From an uncultured Bartonella sp. (GTDB lineage Bacteria > Pseudomonadota > Alphaproteobacteria > Rhizobiales > Rhizobiaceae), in NCBI RefSeq assembly GCF_946479275.1, contig NZ_CAMLFE010000002.1:1-64000 (forward strand): DNA of 64,000 bases, in the 5' to 3' direction. Shown here one piece after another: positions 46,961 through 57,019 of the stretch. The notes beneath the pieces are model-generated. The model was given only the letters and a program-made list of their open reading frames with translations, was not told the DNA's origin and ran no database searches. The translations under genes and the position numbers were made by a program. The first letter of the stretch is position 1. Every line of letters starts with the position of its first letter.

Positions 46961-48453
46961 TACCTATTTTTATCTTGCGCCGCGAGAATTTCTTTAACCG
47001 CGTCGACCATTTTGTTTTCGTCTACTGTAATTTGTGCCGGACGGCTTTCACGCCACGTTTTATTATCTTCAATTTCAGCCGACAATCTTGCACCTTCAAC
47101 GAGATCTTTGATCTGCACCTGATTTTCAGCCCGTTCTTGCGAACCTTGAATAATAACACAAGGGGCATGACGGCGATCGGCATATTTCATTTGCGCTTTC
47201 ATGCCCGAACCACCAACATAAAGTTCGGAACGAATACCGGCATTACGAAGCCGGGCAACCATATTCTGATAGCGTTCAAGCGATGTCCGATCCTTATCCA
47301 TCACCAAAACAACAACCGGTCCTGTTTTTTCATCAAGATCAAGTTTGCCTAAATTTTTCAAGGCTGTCATCAATCTCGAAACACCGATTGAAAAACCGGT
47401 AGCCGGAACCGGTTCGCTACGAAATCTCGATACCAGTCCGTCATAACGTCCGCCACCGCCGACCGAACCGAAAACAACTTTTTGTCCGTCTTCATTGACA
47501 ACGTCAAACAGCAATTCAACTTCGAAAACCGGACCCGTATAATATTCAAGCCCACGAACAACAGACGGATCTATTTTTATCCGTTTTTCATAACCGGCGG
47601 CCGTGAAAAGGGCCAACATATCCTGAAGCTCGTCAACGCCTTCTTTGCCACGGTTGCTTCCAGCAACCACTTTTGAAAGATTATCAAGGGTGGCACGGCC
47701 ATTTTCAGCACCGGCATTGATAAAAGATAAAACTTTGGCAATGGCCTCGTCGGAAAGCTCGGCACCTTTTGTAAAATCACCACTTTCATCCAGACGACCT
47801 TTACCGAGAAGAAGTTTCACACCTTCAGGACCGAACTTATCAAGCTTGTCGATGGCTCGAAGAACAGTGAGTCTTTTTTGTGCATTATTGTCGCCTTGAA
47901 GACCGACTAGCTCCAGCACGCCGTCAAGGATTTTGCGGTTATTCACCCGAACGACATAATCACCACGATCAATACCGAGCCGTTCCATTGTATCGGCTGC
48001 CATCATGCAAATTTCGGCATCGGCAGCAACAGTCGGCGTTCCCACTGTATCGGCATCGAACTGCATGAATTGGCGGAAACGCCCCGGCCCGGGTTTCTCG
48101 TTACGGAAGACCCAGCCAACTCGATAACTGCGATAGGGTTTTGGCAGACTTTCAAAATTTTCAGCAAAATAACGTGCAAGCGGCGCTGTCAGATCATATC
48201 GTAATGACATCCACTGCTCGTCATCATCCTGAATTGAAAATACACCGGCATTCGGACGATCCTGATCCGGCAGGAATTTTCCCAGCGCATCTGTATATTC
48301 GAAAATCGGCGTTTCAACGGCCTCGAACCCGTAAAGCTCATAGACATTGCGAATGACCGACATCATTTTTTCTGCGGCATGCAGCTCTGCGCTCGTGCGA
48401 TCAACAAAACCACGAGGAACACGCGCTATCGTTTTTACCTGTCTATCTGCCAT
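46960..48453 (-). CDS. hisS: Histidyl-tRNA synthetase
   Basis: HisS charges tRNA-His. I place the start at ATG 48,453 (497 residues), with an AGGA ribosome binding site; the open frame extends 19 codons upstream. Class II motifs: [56 protein letters not shown] and the HisA motif [20 protein letters not shown]. The C-terminal anticodon domain is present. It heads the hisS-hisZ-hisG operon. Confidence 0.97.
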   Translation of the reverse strand: MADRQVKTIARVPRGFVDRTSAELHAAEKMMSVIRNVYELYGFEAVETPIFEYTDALGKFLPDQDRPNAGVFSIQDDDEQWMSLRYDLTAPLARYFAENFESLPKPYRSYRVGWVFRNEKPGPGRFRQFMQFDADTVGTPTVAADAEICMMAADTMERLGIDRGDYVVRVNNRKILDGVLELVGLQGDNNAQKRLTVLRAIDKLDKFGPEGVKLLLGKGRLDESGDFTKGAELSDEAIAKVLSFINAGAENGRATLDNLSKVVAGSNRGKEGVDELQDMLALFTAAGYEKRIKIDPSVVRGLEYYTGPVFEVELLFDVVNEDGQKVVFGSVGGGGRYDGLVSRFRSEPVPATGFSIGVSRLMTALKNLGKLDLDEKTGPVVVLVMDKDRTSLERYQNMVARLRNAGIRSELYVGGSGMKAQMKYADRRHAPCVIIQGSQERAENQVQIKDLVEGARLSAEIEDNKTWRESRPAQITVDENKMVDAVKEILAAQDKNR

Positions 48454-48762
48454 TTTATTCCTGCCAATAAAACTATTCTGCAATTGAAGGGGTGTTGGTT
48501 TGTAACTCATCGTGAACCAAGCGGCAAGGCATGCATTCCATGCCCTCTAAAGTTTATTAGCAAAACTGCTCTTGAATATCCGCTTTCCCTGTTCTGTCAT
48601 TCCTCATCTGTTATATCCATTCTCTTTTGAGTGGTTAATGACCACGCTTTATCCACATCTTCTTCGGTTATAATCCGTCTTAGTCGTGCTAACCTATTTT
48701 ATTTCCAGCGATAGACTGTTACCCAGTATATTCAGTAAAAGGGAAAGCTTCAGGTGGAGAAA
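48454..48762. promoter_or_regulatory. Divergent region between hisS and the exported-protein gene
   Basis: The 309-base gap separates two divergent genes and must hold both promoters. Apart from the AGGTGGAG ribosome binding site at 48,752-48,759, no clear motif stands out. Confidence 0.5.
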
Positions 48763-49554
48763 ATGCCGCATTATCGGACTTTGTTATTGATTTTTCTGTG
48801 TATTTTTTGCGCCGATTGCACGAACACCAAAAAAAATGACATTAATAGCGATGAAGCTGTTAATTTCTTCCAGAATACCATTTCCCAAAAAGGTGCGGCT
48901 ATTGCTGTCAGAGTCGTTTATGAAGGCCGGTTTTGCCAAAGCACAACAATACGCTTGCGGCAAATCGTTGGTGACAGGCTTGACCAGAAAAATTATACAA
49001 ATGTTTATTCCGGTAGAGATAATTATACAATTGCCGGTTTACCCGACAAAGCGATTTCGCAAACCAAATGGATTCTTGGTAAATCGGATAAATGGTTCCT
49101 CGGTAAAGTAACCTTTGAGACGATTTCGGAAAAGCTCACTAATAAAACAATTGCGACAGCATTTTCACCAATTGCACCAGGTGATTATATATTGACGGGC
49201 CTTGAATGTAATATTGACGCAAATACTCGTGTCTCGATGGGCGAAAGCGGACACGATTCCTTTTTCACCGATTTATTTTCCCCCGAGAAGTTACCTGTGG
49301 CCGGTGCAAATTACATCCATATCGACAAAAACGAACTTGTTGATGCCGGTATTCTCGACATAAGACATCAATCCAGTCACAGTTTTCTGTTCGGCTCCAA
49401 CACTGGAACGGCAGAAGGAAGCCTGACATCTGCCCGTTTTCAGGATTACCTGAATAGCCATTTTGCAGATCTTGCCAAAAAAATAAAATTCACCCGTTTT
49501 GAAGCCGAAAAAAGTTTAACGTCAGAGACAGCGGAAAACGCAACAAAAAAATAA
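48763..49554 (+). CDS. Exported hypothetical protein, possible lipoprotein
   Basis: The product is 263 residues from ATG 48,763 (AGGTGGAG just upstream; a GTG at 48,754 is less likely). It has a hydrophobic export signal (about 5-18) ending near FCADCTNTKK. A Cys follows, but Asp before it departs from the usual lipobox, so lipidation is uncertain. The body shows beta-rich segments (AIAVRVVYEGRFCQSTTIRL, then IAPGDYILTGLECNIDANTR). I do not recognise the family. It is transcribed alone, convergent with tag. Confidence 0.75.
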   Translation: MPHYRTLLLIFLCIFCADCTNTKKNDINSDEAVNFFQNTISQKGAAIAVRVVYEGRFCQSTTIRLRQIVGDRLDQKNYTNVYSGRDNYTIAGLPDKAISQTKWILGKSDKWFLGKVTFETISEKLTNKTIATAFSPIAPGDYILTGLECNIDANTRVSMGESGHDSFFTDLFSPEKLPVAGANYIHIDKNELVDAGILDIRHQSSHSFLFGSNTGTAEGSLTSARFQDYLNSHFADLAKKIKFTRFEAEKSLTSETAENATKK

Positions 49555-49606
49555 GTCCGTTTTAATAAGGGAATTTGCTGTTTCCAAAAAATCGAAACCG
49601 CATGTC

Positions 49607-50203
49607 TTAACGACAAAAACAGCCTTCGATATGGTCATTGACAATGCCGATTGATTGCATGAAAGCGTAGCAAGTCGTGGGGCCAACAAAGCTCCACCCG
49701 CGTTTTTTCAAATCTTTTGAAAGGCGGATTGATGCCGGCGTTATCGGATTTAATTTAAGCGTTGCATAGTCGACATGTTCGAACCGTTCGGATTCAGGCG
49801 GCTGAAAAGACCAGAAATAATCGGCAAGACTTCCCATTTCTTCAACAAGTTTACGAGCGCATTTGGCATTGTTCACTACCGACCGGATTTTCCCGATATG
49901 GCGAATAATACCCGAATTTTTCGATAATTCATCTATTTTCTCTTCGTCATAAAAAGCGATTTTGTTAAAATCGAACCCATCGAATGAATTGCGAAAATTT
50001 TCCCGTTTTCTCAATATTGTCAACCATGACAAACCGGCCTGAAATCCTTCAAGACAAATTTTCTCGAATAAGTGATTGTCATCGTAAACAGGTTTGCCCC
50101 ATTCATGATCGTGATAGGATAAATAGAGAGCATCCTCACCCGCCCATGCGCAACGAATTTTCCCGTCAGCACCAAGCATCAGCCCTTCTGCCAGAGTTTT
50201 CAA
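49607..50203 (-). CDS. tag: DNA-3-methyladenine glycosylase I
   Basis: Tag removes 3-methyladenine from alkylated DNA in base excision repair. The 198-residue product has the family's N-terminus ([20 protein letters not shown], then [20 protein letters not shown], with AGLSWLTIL) and the C-terminal [17 protein letters not shown] followed by NDHIEGCF, which contains zinc-binding residues. Length is normal. The start overlaps the xseA stop by four bases, making a two-gene repair unit. Confidence 0.96.
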   Translation of the reverse strand: MKTLAEGLMLGADGKIRCAWAGEDALYLSYHDHEWGKPVYDDNHLFEKICLEGFQAGLSWLTILRKRENFRNSFDGFDFNKIAFYDEEKIDELSKNSGIIRHIGKIRSVVNNAKCARKLVEEMGSLADYFWSFQPPESERFEHVDYATLKLNPITPASIRLSKDLKKRGWSFVGPTTCYAFMQSIGIVNDHIEGCFCR

Positions 50204-51771
50204 AAGAGATCTCCCTGATTGTCATCGTCAGTCGGATGGCGTTTTTGTTTTTTTGCCGGTTGACGAGCTTTTCCGATTGCCGTTGCGTCAATCGTGTCAT
50301 CAGAAAATCTGATTTTCAAAAACCCGTTTTCAGGAACTTCACGCGCGTTTTTGACAAGCTTTCCTTCTGTATCGAGAACCAGCGCAAAACCGCGTTCAAG
50401 TGTCTTTTCATAAGAAACCGAGTTTAATAGCCGCGACGCCATATCAACTTTCTGGCGTTGTTTTTCAACAATGAGCACAAACGCATTCTGAAGCCGCATA
50501 AAATAGAACAAATCCGCTTCCTTGGCTTTATCCATAATGGTTTCGGCAAGTCGCGGATTGAAACTCCTCGTCACCGACAAGAGCTTTTGTCTTTTTCCTA
50601 TTGTTAGTGCAATAAATGCCTGTTCAAGTCGCAAGGCCATATGGCTTATCTTTTGACGATTCTGATTGACAAGATTGGTAACCAGATGCGGTGAAAGCCC
50701 GCGCGCCAACAGATTGAAAACCTGCCTTTTCTTTTCTGTATTGACTGTGAGAGACCGTTCCAGCCTGCTTGCAGCCTCATCAAAACGGCGGCGCGGCAGT
50801 GCGAGCAACTGGTCGACAGAAGGAAGTGCACGCACTGCGCTATAAAGTTTTTGCTTACGAAAATCGAATTGGCGGGAAATTCCCCCCAATAATCTTGCAT
50901 AAAGAGAAGCAACGCTTGCCTCCAATTCCGCTTTGACGGGAACTGCCATTTCCGCGGCACCGGTCGGCGTTGGTGCACGCACATCTGCCGCATAATCCAC
51001 CAATGTCCAATCGGTCTCGTGGCCAACAGCGGAGATTACGGGAATGAGTGAAGAGGCAACAGCCCGTACAACTATTTCATCATTAAAGCCCCATAAATCT
51101 TCAAGACTGCCGCCGCCGCGCGCAACAATGATAAGATCAGGCTTCGGGATTGGGCCGCTGGCTTTCAAAGTATTAAAGCCTGAAACTGCAGCTGCAACCT
51201 CGGCACCGCAAGTTTCACCCTGAACCCGCACTGGCCAAACGATGATATGAAGGGGAAAGCGGTCGGAAATTCGATGGATAATATCGCGAATGACAGCGCC
51301 CGTCGGCGACGTTACAACACCTATAACTTTAGGCATAAAGGGCAATAATTGTTTGGTGGCAACATCAAACAACCCTTCGGCGGCAAGTTTCTTTTTTCTT
51401 GCCTCCAGAAGTGCCATCAAGGCCCCCACGCCCGCCGGCTCCAGATTATCAATCACAATCTGGTATTTCGATGAACCGGGATAGGTTGTGAGTTTACCTG
51501 TCGCGATGACTTCCATTCCTTCTTCGGGAAGGAATTTGAGTTTTCCCATGACGCCGCGCCAGATAACTGCTTCAAGGCGCGCTTTATCGTCTTTTAGCGC
51601 AAAATAGGCGTGCCCCGAAGCATGTGGCCCTCTATATCCGGAAATTTCACCGCGCACACGAACATGGCCGAAACGGTCCTCGACCGTGCGTTTCAAGGCA
51701 CCGGATATTTCGGAAACCGTATATTCGACCGCATTGGTTGCAGCACTATTTTCAGCAAAAAAGTCACTCAT
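50200..51771 (-). CDS. xseA: Exodeoxyribonuclease VII large subunit
   Basis: XseA with XseB degrades single-stranded DNA. The 523-residue product has the N-terminal OB-fold ([20 protein letters not shown], then [20 protein letters not shown]), the catalytic domain ([59 protein letters not shown]) and the coiled-coil C-terminal half. A Lys/Arg-rich tail follows. xseB is not in the window. It overlaps tag. Confidence 0.97.
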   Translation of the reverse strand: MSDFFAENSAATNAVEYTVSEISGALKRTVEDRFGHVRVRGEISGYRGPHASGHAYFALKDDKARLEAVIWRGVMGKLKFLPEEGMEVIATGKLTTYPGSSKYQIVIDNLEPAGVGALMALLEARKKKLAAEGLFDVATKQLLPFMPKVIGVVTSPTGAVIRDIIHRISDRFPLHIIVWPVRVQGETCGAEVAAAVSGFNTLKASGPIPKPDLIIVARGGGSLEDLWGFNDEIVVRAVASSLIPVISAVGHETDWTLVDYAADVRAPTPTGAAEMAVPVKAELEASVASLYARLLGGISRQFDFRKQKLYSAVRALPSVDQLLALPRRRFDEAASRLERSLTVNTEKKRQVFNLLARGLSPHLVTNLVNQNRQKISHMALRLEQAFIALTIGKRQKLLSVTRSFNPRLAETIMDKAKEADLFYFMRLQNAFVLIVEKQRQKVDMASRLLNSVSYEKTLERGFALVLDTEGKLVKNAREVPENGFLKIRFSDDTIDATAIGKARQPAKKQKRHPTDDDNQGDLF

Positions 51772-51924
51772 ATTTCCACATTATATCAATTGGTTCGGTT
51801 AATCCACACCATAGAACAGTGCAATTATTCCAACCTTGAAAAATCACCGTCAGCCGCTTGGAAAAGCAGGAACTTTTGCCCACGATTTGCGTTAAATTCA
51901 AAGCTAATTTGCGGAGTAAAGACC

Positions 51925-52047
51925 ATGGAAAAATTACCTGTTGATCATGAACGGGCAAGTGACGTTGCAAAAGAAGTGACACCACCTTTGAAAGGTGGGA
52001 AACTTGAAAAGCAAGTAAAAAAAGAAAAGCAAACAGAAAATAGCTAG
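51925..52047 (+). CDS. Small charged hypothetical protein
   Basis: The 40-residue product (MEKLPVDHERASDVAKEVTP onward, ending KQTENS) is highly charged, Lys/Glu-rich and without hydrophobic core, so probably disordered. A GGAG site lies about nine bases upstream. It is divergent from xseA. I do not recognise it; it may be a genuine small protein or a chance frame. Confidence 0.4.
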   Translation: MEKLPVDHERASDVAKEVTPPLKGGKLEKQVKKEKQTENS

Positions 52048-52396
52048 GCGTTATCGAAACCTGTCGCACCCAATTTACTTTGCCTGTCGGGCAAATGGAT
52101 AAACCGGCAAACGGGCTAAAATGCACCCTCGTCGACTTTTTCGGATTTTGCTACTGCTGTCTGTGACAGTCCCGCTGCCCTGAGCTGACCAAAGCCGGTT
52201 TAATATAGGGGTTAAAACGACCATGTCCGTCAGCTTTGGGCAATAGGAATTTGTGCCACCTTTATGCAAAATGCTTCAGACAAGTTGCCAATGTCGGGTT
52301 GACTGTTATAGTCTTGAAACAAAAATAACGAGGATTGAACTTTAAACCATTGAAACCTATCTAGGGTTCCATTTTACCATTATCGAAGGATAGTCA
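52048..52396. other. Gap with a possible broken exported-peptide gene
   Basis: The 349-base region before the DUF6460 gene contains the short signal-peptide-like frame listed at 52,121-52,246 and otherwise no supported gene. A minus-strand frame of 64 codons (52,075-52,269) covers the same bases but has unconvincing composition. Confidence 0.5.
52121..52246 (+). pseudogene. Possible broken gene with a signal-peptide-like start
   Basis: From ATG 52,121 the first 20 codons read MHPRRLFRILLLLSVTVPLP, which looks like an export signal (two Arg, then a Leu-rich core), and then meet a TGA. The same frame continues as ADQSRFNIGVKTTMSVSFGQ to a TAG at 52,244. It may be an exported protein inactivated by stop codons, or a chance frame. 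There is no clear ribosome binding site. Confidence 0.25.
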
Positions 52397-52663
52397 ATGT
52401 CGAAGCCGGTCAATTCATTTCTTGGAGATACACCAGGACGCGTTGTCATAAAGTTACTTGTTTTTTCGATTCTGGTCGGCATTGTCATGACACTTCTAGG
52501 CTGGACACCGATGGATGTCGTGTGGAAGATCAGCCATTTCTTCACCTCGCTATGGTCAATGGGTTTTGAAGCGTTCGAAAAACTCTTCAATGTGGTGGTT
52601 GTAGGCGCTGCAATTGTGATTCCGATATTTATCATCATGCGTATCCTGAGCTTGATACGTTAA
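52397..52663 (+). CDS. DUF6460-type small membrane protein
   Basis: The 88-residue product matches, as far as I recall, the DUF6460 family widespread in Rhizobiales: a start with FLGDTPGRVVIKLLVFSILV, a first membrane helix (about 16-36), LGWTPMDVVWKISHFFTSLW, and a second membrane helix at the C-terminus (about 64-86). Function is unknown. A good ribosome binding site (AAGGA) precedes the ATG. Confidence 0.82.
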   Translation: MSKPVNSFLGDTPGRVVIKLLVFSILVGIVMTLLGWTPMDVVWKISHFFTSLWSMGFEAFEKLFNVVVVGAAIVIPIFIIMRILSLIR

Positions 52664-52971
52664 CGGCTCCGGCTCTCAATACATTTAACAACCGGCCTGC
52701 GGTTGTATAATAGTATATCATTGATTTGATTATGAAATTATGTCTTTCAGCAAGACATGAAATCGCACCTATGCAATACCAATGATATAAAAGTCTGGAA
52801 AATTGATAGATTGCCCAAGAAATTCCATAAAAGCCTTATAGTAACTTTAGCCAGTTTATAATTTTCGGTGCATTAATGCGAGCGGTGTGGTGGCTAGCTA
52901 TTGTTTTTGATAGTCACGAATTTTAAAAGACCCGTTGTTTTTATGAGCCTGTTGAATTGTAGGGTGATATC
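52664..52971. other. Gap with two small hairpins
   Basis: The 308-base gap has a hairpin at 52,689-52,705 (CAACCG with CGGTTG, five-base loop), which could end the DUF6460 transcript although no T-run follows, and a second hairpin at 52,740-52,758 (ATGTCTT with AAGACAT). The rest is AT-rich leader DNA before the CAP-domain gene. No gene is seen. Confidence 0.45.
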
Positions 52972-53427
52972 GTGCTGACACGTAGAAATTTTTTCGTCCT
53001 TTCCGGTGCTTTTATTGTTGGTACGGCCGGCATAATTCCAGCTTTTGCCGATAATGAAGATCCGACAAGCCTCATCAATGCATTGCGGGCTCAAAACAAT
53101 CGTGGTCCTCTCGCACCTGACAGCCAGCTTGAAAAAATGGCTCAGGATCAGGCAAATCTCATGGCTGATGCCCAGAGGGTTGCCCACACAATCAGCTCCG
53201 GCAATGAATTTGTGGCACGTTTGCGCAAATTCGGCATTCATGGCGCTGCTGGTGAAAACCTGTGCGCGGGACGTTCTACCGTTTCAGCCGCCTATAATGT
53301 ATGGATGAATTCCCCCGGTCACAGAAGCAATATGCTTTACCCGAGCTTCCATTATTATGGACTGGCCAAGGCAACTTCGCCTAAACGCCCCAACTATGTT
53401 TATTGGGCAATGGAATTCAAACGTTAA
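52972..53427 (+). CDS. CAP-domain (SCP-like) secreted protein
   Basis: The 151-residue product starts at GTG with an AGGGTGA ribosome binding site. The N-terminus (MLTRRNFFVLSGAFIVG) is a signal with a twin Arg followed by Asn-Phe-Phe, so Tat export is possible; cleavage would be after AFA (about 26). The CAP domain shows INALRAQNNRGPL, AHTISSGNEF, the motif AAGENLCAG and WMNSPGHRSNMLYPSFHYYG. CAP proteins are extracytoplasmic with varied roles. Confidence 0.9.
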   Translation: MLTRRNFFVLSGAFIVGTAGIIPAFADNEDPTSLINALRAQNNRGPLAPDSQLEKMAQDQANLMADAQRVAHTISSGNEFVARLRKFGIHGAAGENLCAGRSTVSAAYNVWMNSPGHRSNMLYPSFHYYGLAKATSPKRPNYVYWAMEFKR

Positions 53428-53655
53428 AAACCGGATTTTAACGACAAAATCCTCACTTGGATTAGATTGATAGGGGTAGAACGCTGCCGCTTTCAGAAGG
53501 AATTCTTTTTTGAGAAATTTCTTGATGGGGGGGAGCAAAAACTTGTTGTATATCCGTTACAGCTTGCTCTGATTTCAAATATCAAACTTCTTAAAAATAT
53601 GCGTTTTTTAAATTTCGATCATCTTGATTAAAAGACCCAAATTCCGGAAAAATTC

Positions 53656-54441
53656 TCAAGGCCTATATTTTACGCGCTTCCATTTTTCACGCGTAAACAA
53701 ATTGATGTAGATGCCCCAAAGGCCAGTTTTTGCGCGCGAAAAAAACCGCTTCAGCTCGCGCCTTAAAGTTTTTGATGCGCGCCGGCCTTGTTTATTGACT
53801 TTGTCTATTTGTGTACGGTCAACGGAAAGCGTGCTTTCCAAGCCTGCCTGCCTGACAATTGCCGGATCAAGTTGCCACATTTCAAAGTGTTCAAATATAT
53901 GACATTTCGGATTGAATAAAAAATGGTCAAAAGGAAATGTTACATTTTCCATCATTGGGCAAAGCTTTTTTGCTGCAGGCTTTGAAACGATATAACCGGC
54001 GGCCATAATATGGCGACTTTTAAGCCGCGCAACGCTAAAGCCGTTTTTCAAGTCCCTTTTCTCGCCAAGCCAAGCCTTTTTGCCATGGGTTTCAATCTTC
54101 ACAATATCTGCAGTTTCGGGAATCCAATCGTCACTCTTCAAAAAGTCGGCGGCATCTTCCGACAAAATAATATCATCCTCAAAAATCGCAGCAAAATCAT
54201 CATCTCCTGCTGCCACTTTTTCGAGCGCTGCTTTATGACTTAAGAAACAGGCGATTTCCCCGCGTGTTAGCGGGTCGGGCCATAGTTGATGATGCCTGAC
54301 ATCAGCAATGAACTTTTCATCGAGATGAAGCCCGTCTATTGCAGCAACACGCGTTAAACCAAGGTTCAACTTCGTGAATATTTTTTCGAGACGGTCCAAT
54401 CGGTCTGGTGAACGATCAAGATTGATCACATATAGCTTCAT
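53656..54441 (-). CDS. Family 25 glycosyltransferase (LPS-type)
   Basis: The product is 261 residues from ATG 54,441 (MKLYVINLDRSPDRLDRLEK); the upstream open frame overlaps the divergent helicase gene and is unlikely. GT25 hallmarks are the N-terminal YVINLDRSPDRL, GEIACFLSHKAALEKVA and the nucleotide-sugar/metal motif FAAIFEDDIILSEDA. Such enzymes add galactose or glucose to LPS or lipooligosaccharide core. The C-terminus is Arg/Lys-rich. It stands alone, divergent from the helicase. Confidence 0.92.
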   Translation of the reverse strand: MKLYVINLDRSPDRLDRLEKIFTKLNLGLTRVAAIDGLHLDEKFIADVRHHQLWPDPLTRGEIACFLSHKAALEKVAAGDDDFAAIFEDDIILSEDAADFLKSDDWIPETADIVKIETHGKKAWLGEKRDLKNGFSVARLKSRHIMAAGYIVSKPAAKKLCPMMENVTFPFDHFLFNPKCHIFEHFEMWQLDPAIVRQAGLESTLSVDRTQIDKVNKQGRRASKTLRRELKRFFSRAKTGLWGIYINLFTREKWKRVKYRP

Positions 54442-54495
54442 GATGATTTTAACCGGTAACTTGGCGAATATAGTCGCGCATATTAAATAGATTTT

Positions 54496-57000
54496 ATGAA
54501 CAACGATCAATGCAATTCGATTCAGCAAGATGAACTTTCTCTTTTACCTGAACGGTTCAACAACTGGTTTCAGAAGAAAGGGTGGAATTTGCGCCCTCAT
54601 CAGGCTGAACTTCTAAAACGCTCCAAAGGCGGGCAATCAACCTTGCTTATTGCTCCGACAGGTGCAGGTAAAACTCTTGCTGGTTTTTTACCTTCCATGG
54701 TCGCTCTTTCAAGTGTCAAACATCACCACCAGCTTCATACACTTTATATTTCGCCGCTTAAAGCTTTGGCTCAAGATATCGAACGCAATTTGGAAATGCC
54801 CGTGCAGGAAATGGGACTTGATATTGCAATTGAAACCAGAACCGGCGATACGCCCCAACACAAAAGACAAAGACAAAAATTTATCCCGCCTGATATCTTG
54901 TTGACAACGCCCGAGCAAGTGTCACTCATTCTATCATCGCACGAAGCAGAAAAATTCTTCGGTTCTCTTGATACTGTCATTTTTGACGAACTTCATTCGC
55001 TTGTTACATCGAAGCGTGGACAATTGCTTTCTCTTGCACTCGCCCGTTTAAGAACATTGCGACCGGATTTGAAAACAATTGGCCTTTCGGCCACTGTTTC
55101 CGATCCTGATTCCTTACGGCGTTGGTTGGTAAGCCAGAAGCAAAAATCGGCAATGGCAGGTCTTGTTACCGTTGAAGGCGGTGCAAAACCTGAAATCAGA
55201 ATTTTACAAACTGAAGAACACATTCCTTGGGCCGGACACTCTGCCCGTTATGCGGTCAAAGACATCCTCGACCTCATCAAAGCGGCGCATACGACATTGA
55301 TTTTCGTTAATACGCGATCGCAAGCCGAAATGTTGTTTCAGGAATTATGGCGCATGAACGAAGACAGTTTGCCTATTGCGCTTCACCATGGTTCGCTTGA
55401 TGTCGGGCAACGTCGCAAGGTGGAAGAAGCAATGGCTCTGAACAAGCTTCGCGCTGTCGTTGCCACCTCGACGCTTGATCTCGGCATAGATTGGGGTGAC
55501 ATTGATCTCGTCATCCATGTTGGCGCACCTAAAGGTGCAAGCAGACTTGCCCAGCGTATCGGCCGTGCCAACCACCGCATGGACGAACCAAGCAAGGCCG
55601 TGCTTGTTCCGGCAAACTGTTTTGAAGTTCTCGAATGTCAGGCAGCACTTGACGCAAATTATATCGGTGCACAGGATAGCCCGCATTTAAGTGAAGGCGC
55701 TATTGACGTACTTGCCCAACATATTCTCGGCATGGCTTGCGCCGGACCTTTTACTGCCCACGAGCTTTATCAGGAAGTTAAAACCGCCGAACCTTATTCG
55801 ACACTCAAAAGAAAAACATTTGATGAAACATTGAACTTCGTTGCAACAGGTGGATATGCTCTTAGAGCTTACGAACAATATGCAAAAATAAGACTTATGA
55901 AAGACGGCCGCTGGCGCGTTTCCAATCCCAGAATTGCCCAACAATACCGGCTCAATATGGGGACCATTATTGAGGCTGCCGAACTCAATGTCAGGCTTGT
56001 CAAAGCGGGCAATAGTACTGCAATGCGCGGTGGCAGAATGCTGGGACGCATCGAGGAAAGTTTCCTCGAAAGTTTGACGAAAGGCGATACATTCATTTTT
56101 GCCGGCCACGTTCTTTGTTTTGAAGGCATTCGCGAAAATGAATGTTATGTGAGCTTGTCGAAAAAACCGGAAGCACGTGTTCCAAGCTATATGGGGGGGC
56201 GTTTTCCACTTTCGACCTACCTTGCCGGCCGGTTGCGCAAAATGCTAGCAAATCCGAATGAATGGCATGTTTTGCCCGAACAGGTGCAAAAGTGGTTGAG
56301 CCAACAAAAAATCTCGTCCATTTTGCCCGATACCAATCAATTATTGATTGAAACATTCAATGAAAAAAACCGGTCTTTTCTTGTTGCCTATCCATTCGAG
56401 GGGCGGCTAGCCCATCAGACACTTGGAATGTTGTTGACACGCAGGCTCGAACGGGCTGGTTTAAAGCCTGTCGGCTTTGTTGCAACCGATTATTCAATCG
56501 GCCTTTGGGCGCTCGATGATATGGGGGAAGCCATAAAAGCCGGAAATCTTTCGTTAAAAGAACTTTTTTCCGAAGACATGTTGGGCGATGATCTGGAGGC
56601 ATGGCTTGACGAAAGCTATCTGCTCAAACGGTCTTTTCGTAATTGCGCAATGATTGCCGGTTTGATTAACCGGCGTCATCCGGGGCAAGAAAAAACCGGA
56701 AGACAAGTCACTGTTTCCACCGACCTTATTTTTGACGTTTTAAGAACGCATGAACCACATCATATTTTGCTTCAGGCGACACGTCAGGAAGCGGCTCGTG
56801 GACTTTTAGACATCAAAAGGCTCGGTGATATGTTGAAACGAATAAAAAATCACATTGTCCATCGTCCAATCGACAGGATGTCGCCACTTGCGCTACCGGT
56901 TATGCTTGAAATAGGAAAAGAAATGATTCCGGGAAGTGCGGAAGATAATATATTGATGGAAGCGGCAGAAGAACTTATCCATACAGTTCTTGAAGACTGA
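54496..57000 (+). CDS. Ligase-associated Lhr-like DEXH-box DNA helicase
   Basis: The 834-residue product is an Lhr-type superfamily 2 helicase. Motifs: Walker A LIAPTGAGKTLAGFLP (about 52-67), DEXH box VIFDELHSLVTSKRG with Asp-Glu-Leu-His, motif III LSATV, and the C-terminal helicase motifs STLDLGIDWGDIDLVIHVGA and RLAQRIGRANHR. A long C-terminal Lhr domain (about 400-834) follows. It is followed, with an 11-codon frame overlap, by the PdeM gene, which identifies it as the helicase of the ligase-associated DNA repair module (TIGR04121 type). The module's ATP-dependent ligase and exonuclease are not at this locus. Confidence 0.93.
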   Translation: MNNDQCNSIQQDELSLLPERFNNWFQKKGWNLRPHQAELLKRSKGGQSTLLIAPTGAGKTLAGFLPSMVALSSVKHHHQLHTLYISPLKALAQDIERNLEMPVQEMGLDIAIETRTGDTPQHKRQRQKFIPPDILLTTPEQVSLILSSHEAEKFFGSLDTVIFDELHSLVTSKRGQLLSLALARLRTLRPDLKTIGLSATVSDPDSLRRWLVSQKQKSAMAGLVTVEGGAKPEIRILQTEEHIPWAGHSARYAVKDILDLIKAAHTTLIFVNTRSQAEMLFQELWRMNEDSLPIALHHGSLDVGQRRKVEEAMALNKLRAVVATSTLDLGIDWGDIDLVIHVGAPKGASRLAQRIGRANHRMDEPSKAVLVPANCFEVLECQAALDANYIGAQDSPHLSEGAIDVLAQHILGMACAGPFTAHELYQEVKTAEPYSTLKRKTFDETLNFVATGGYALRAYEQYAKIRLMKDGRWRVSNPRIAQQYRLNMGTIIEAAELNVRLVKAGNSTAMRGGRMLGRIEESFLESLTKGDTFIFAGHVLCFEGIRENECYVSLSKKPEARVPSYMGGRFPLSTYLAGRLRKMLANPNEWHVLPEQVQKWLSQQKISSILPDTNQLLIETFNEKNRSFLVAYPFEGRLAHQTLGMLLTRRLERAGLKPVGFVATDYSIGLWALDDMGEAIKAGNLSLKELFSEDMLGDDLEAWLDESYLLKRSFRNCAMIAGLINRRHPGQEKTGRQVTVSTDLIFDVLRTHEPHHILLQATRQEAARGLLDIKRLGDMLKRIKNHIVHRPIDRMSPLALPVMLEIGKEMIPGSAEDNILMEAAEELIHTVLED

Positions 57001-57019
57001 AACAGGCTTTTTGGTGGAT

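Noticed and set aside
51610-52047. 145-codon frame that includes the 40-residue small gene
   Set aside because: Its first two thirds run antisense to xseA; only the last part, with its own ATG and ribosome binding site at 51,925, is plausible.
52075-52269. 64-codon minus-strand frame
   Set aside because: Low-complexity Ser/Arg-rich product without ribosome binding site, opposite the signal-peptide-like frame.
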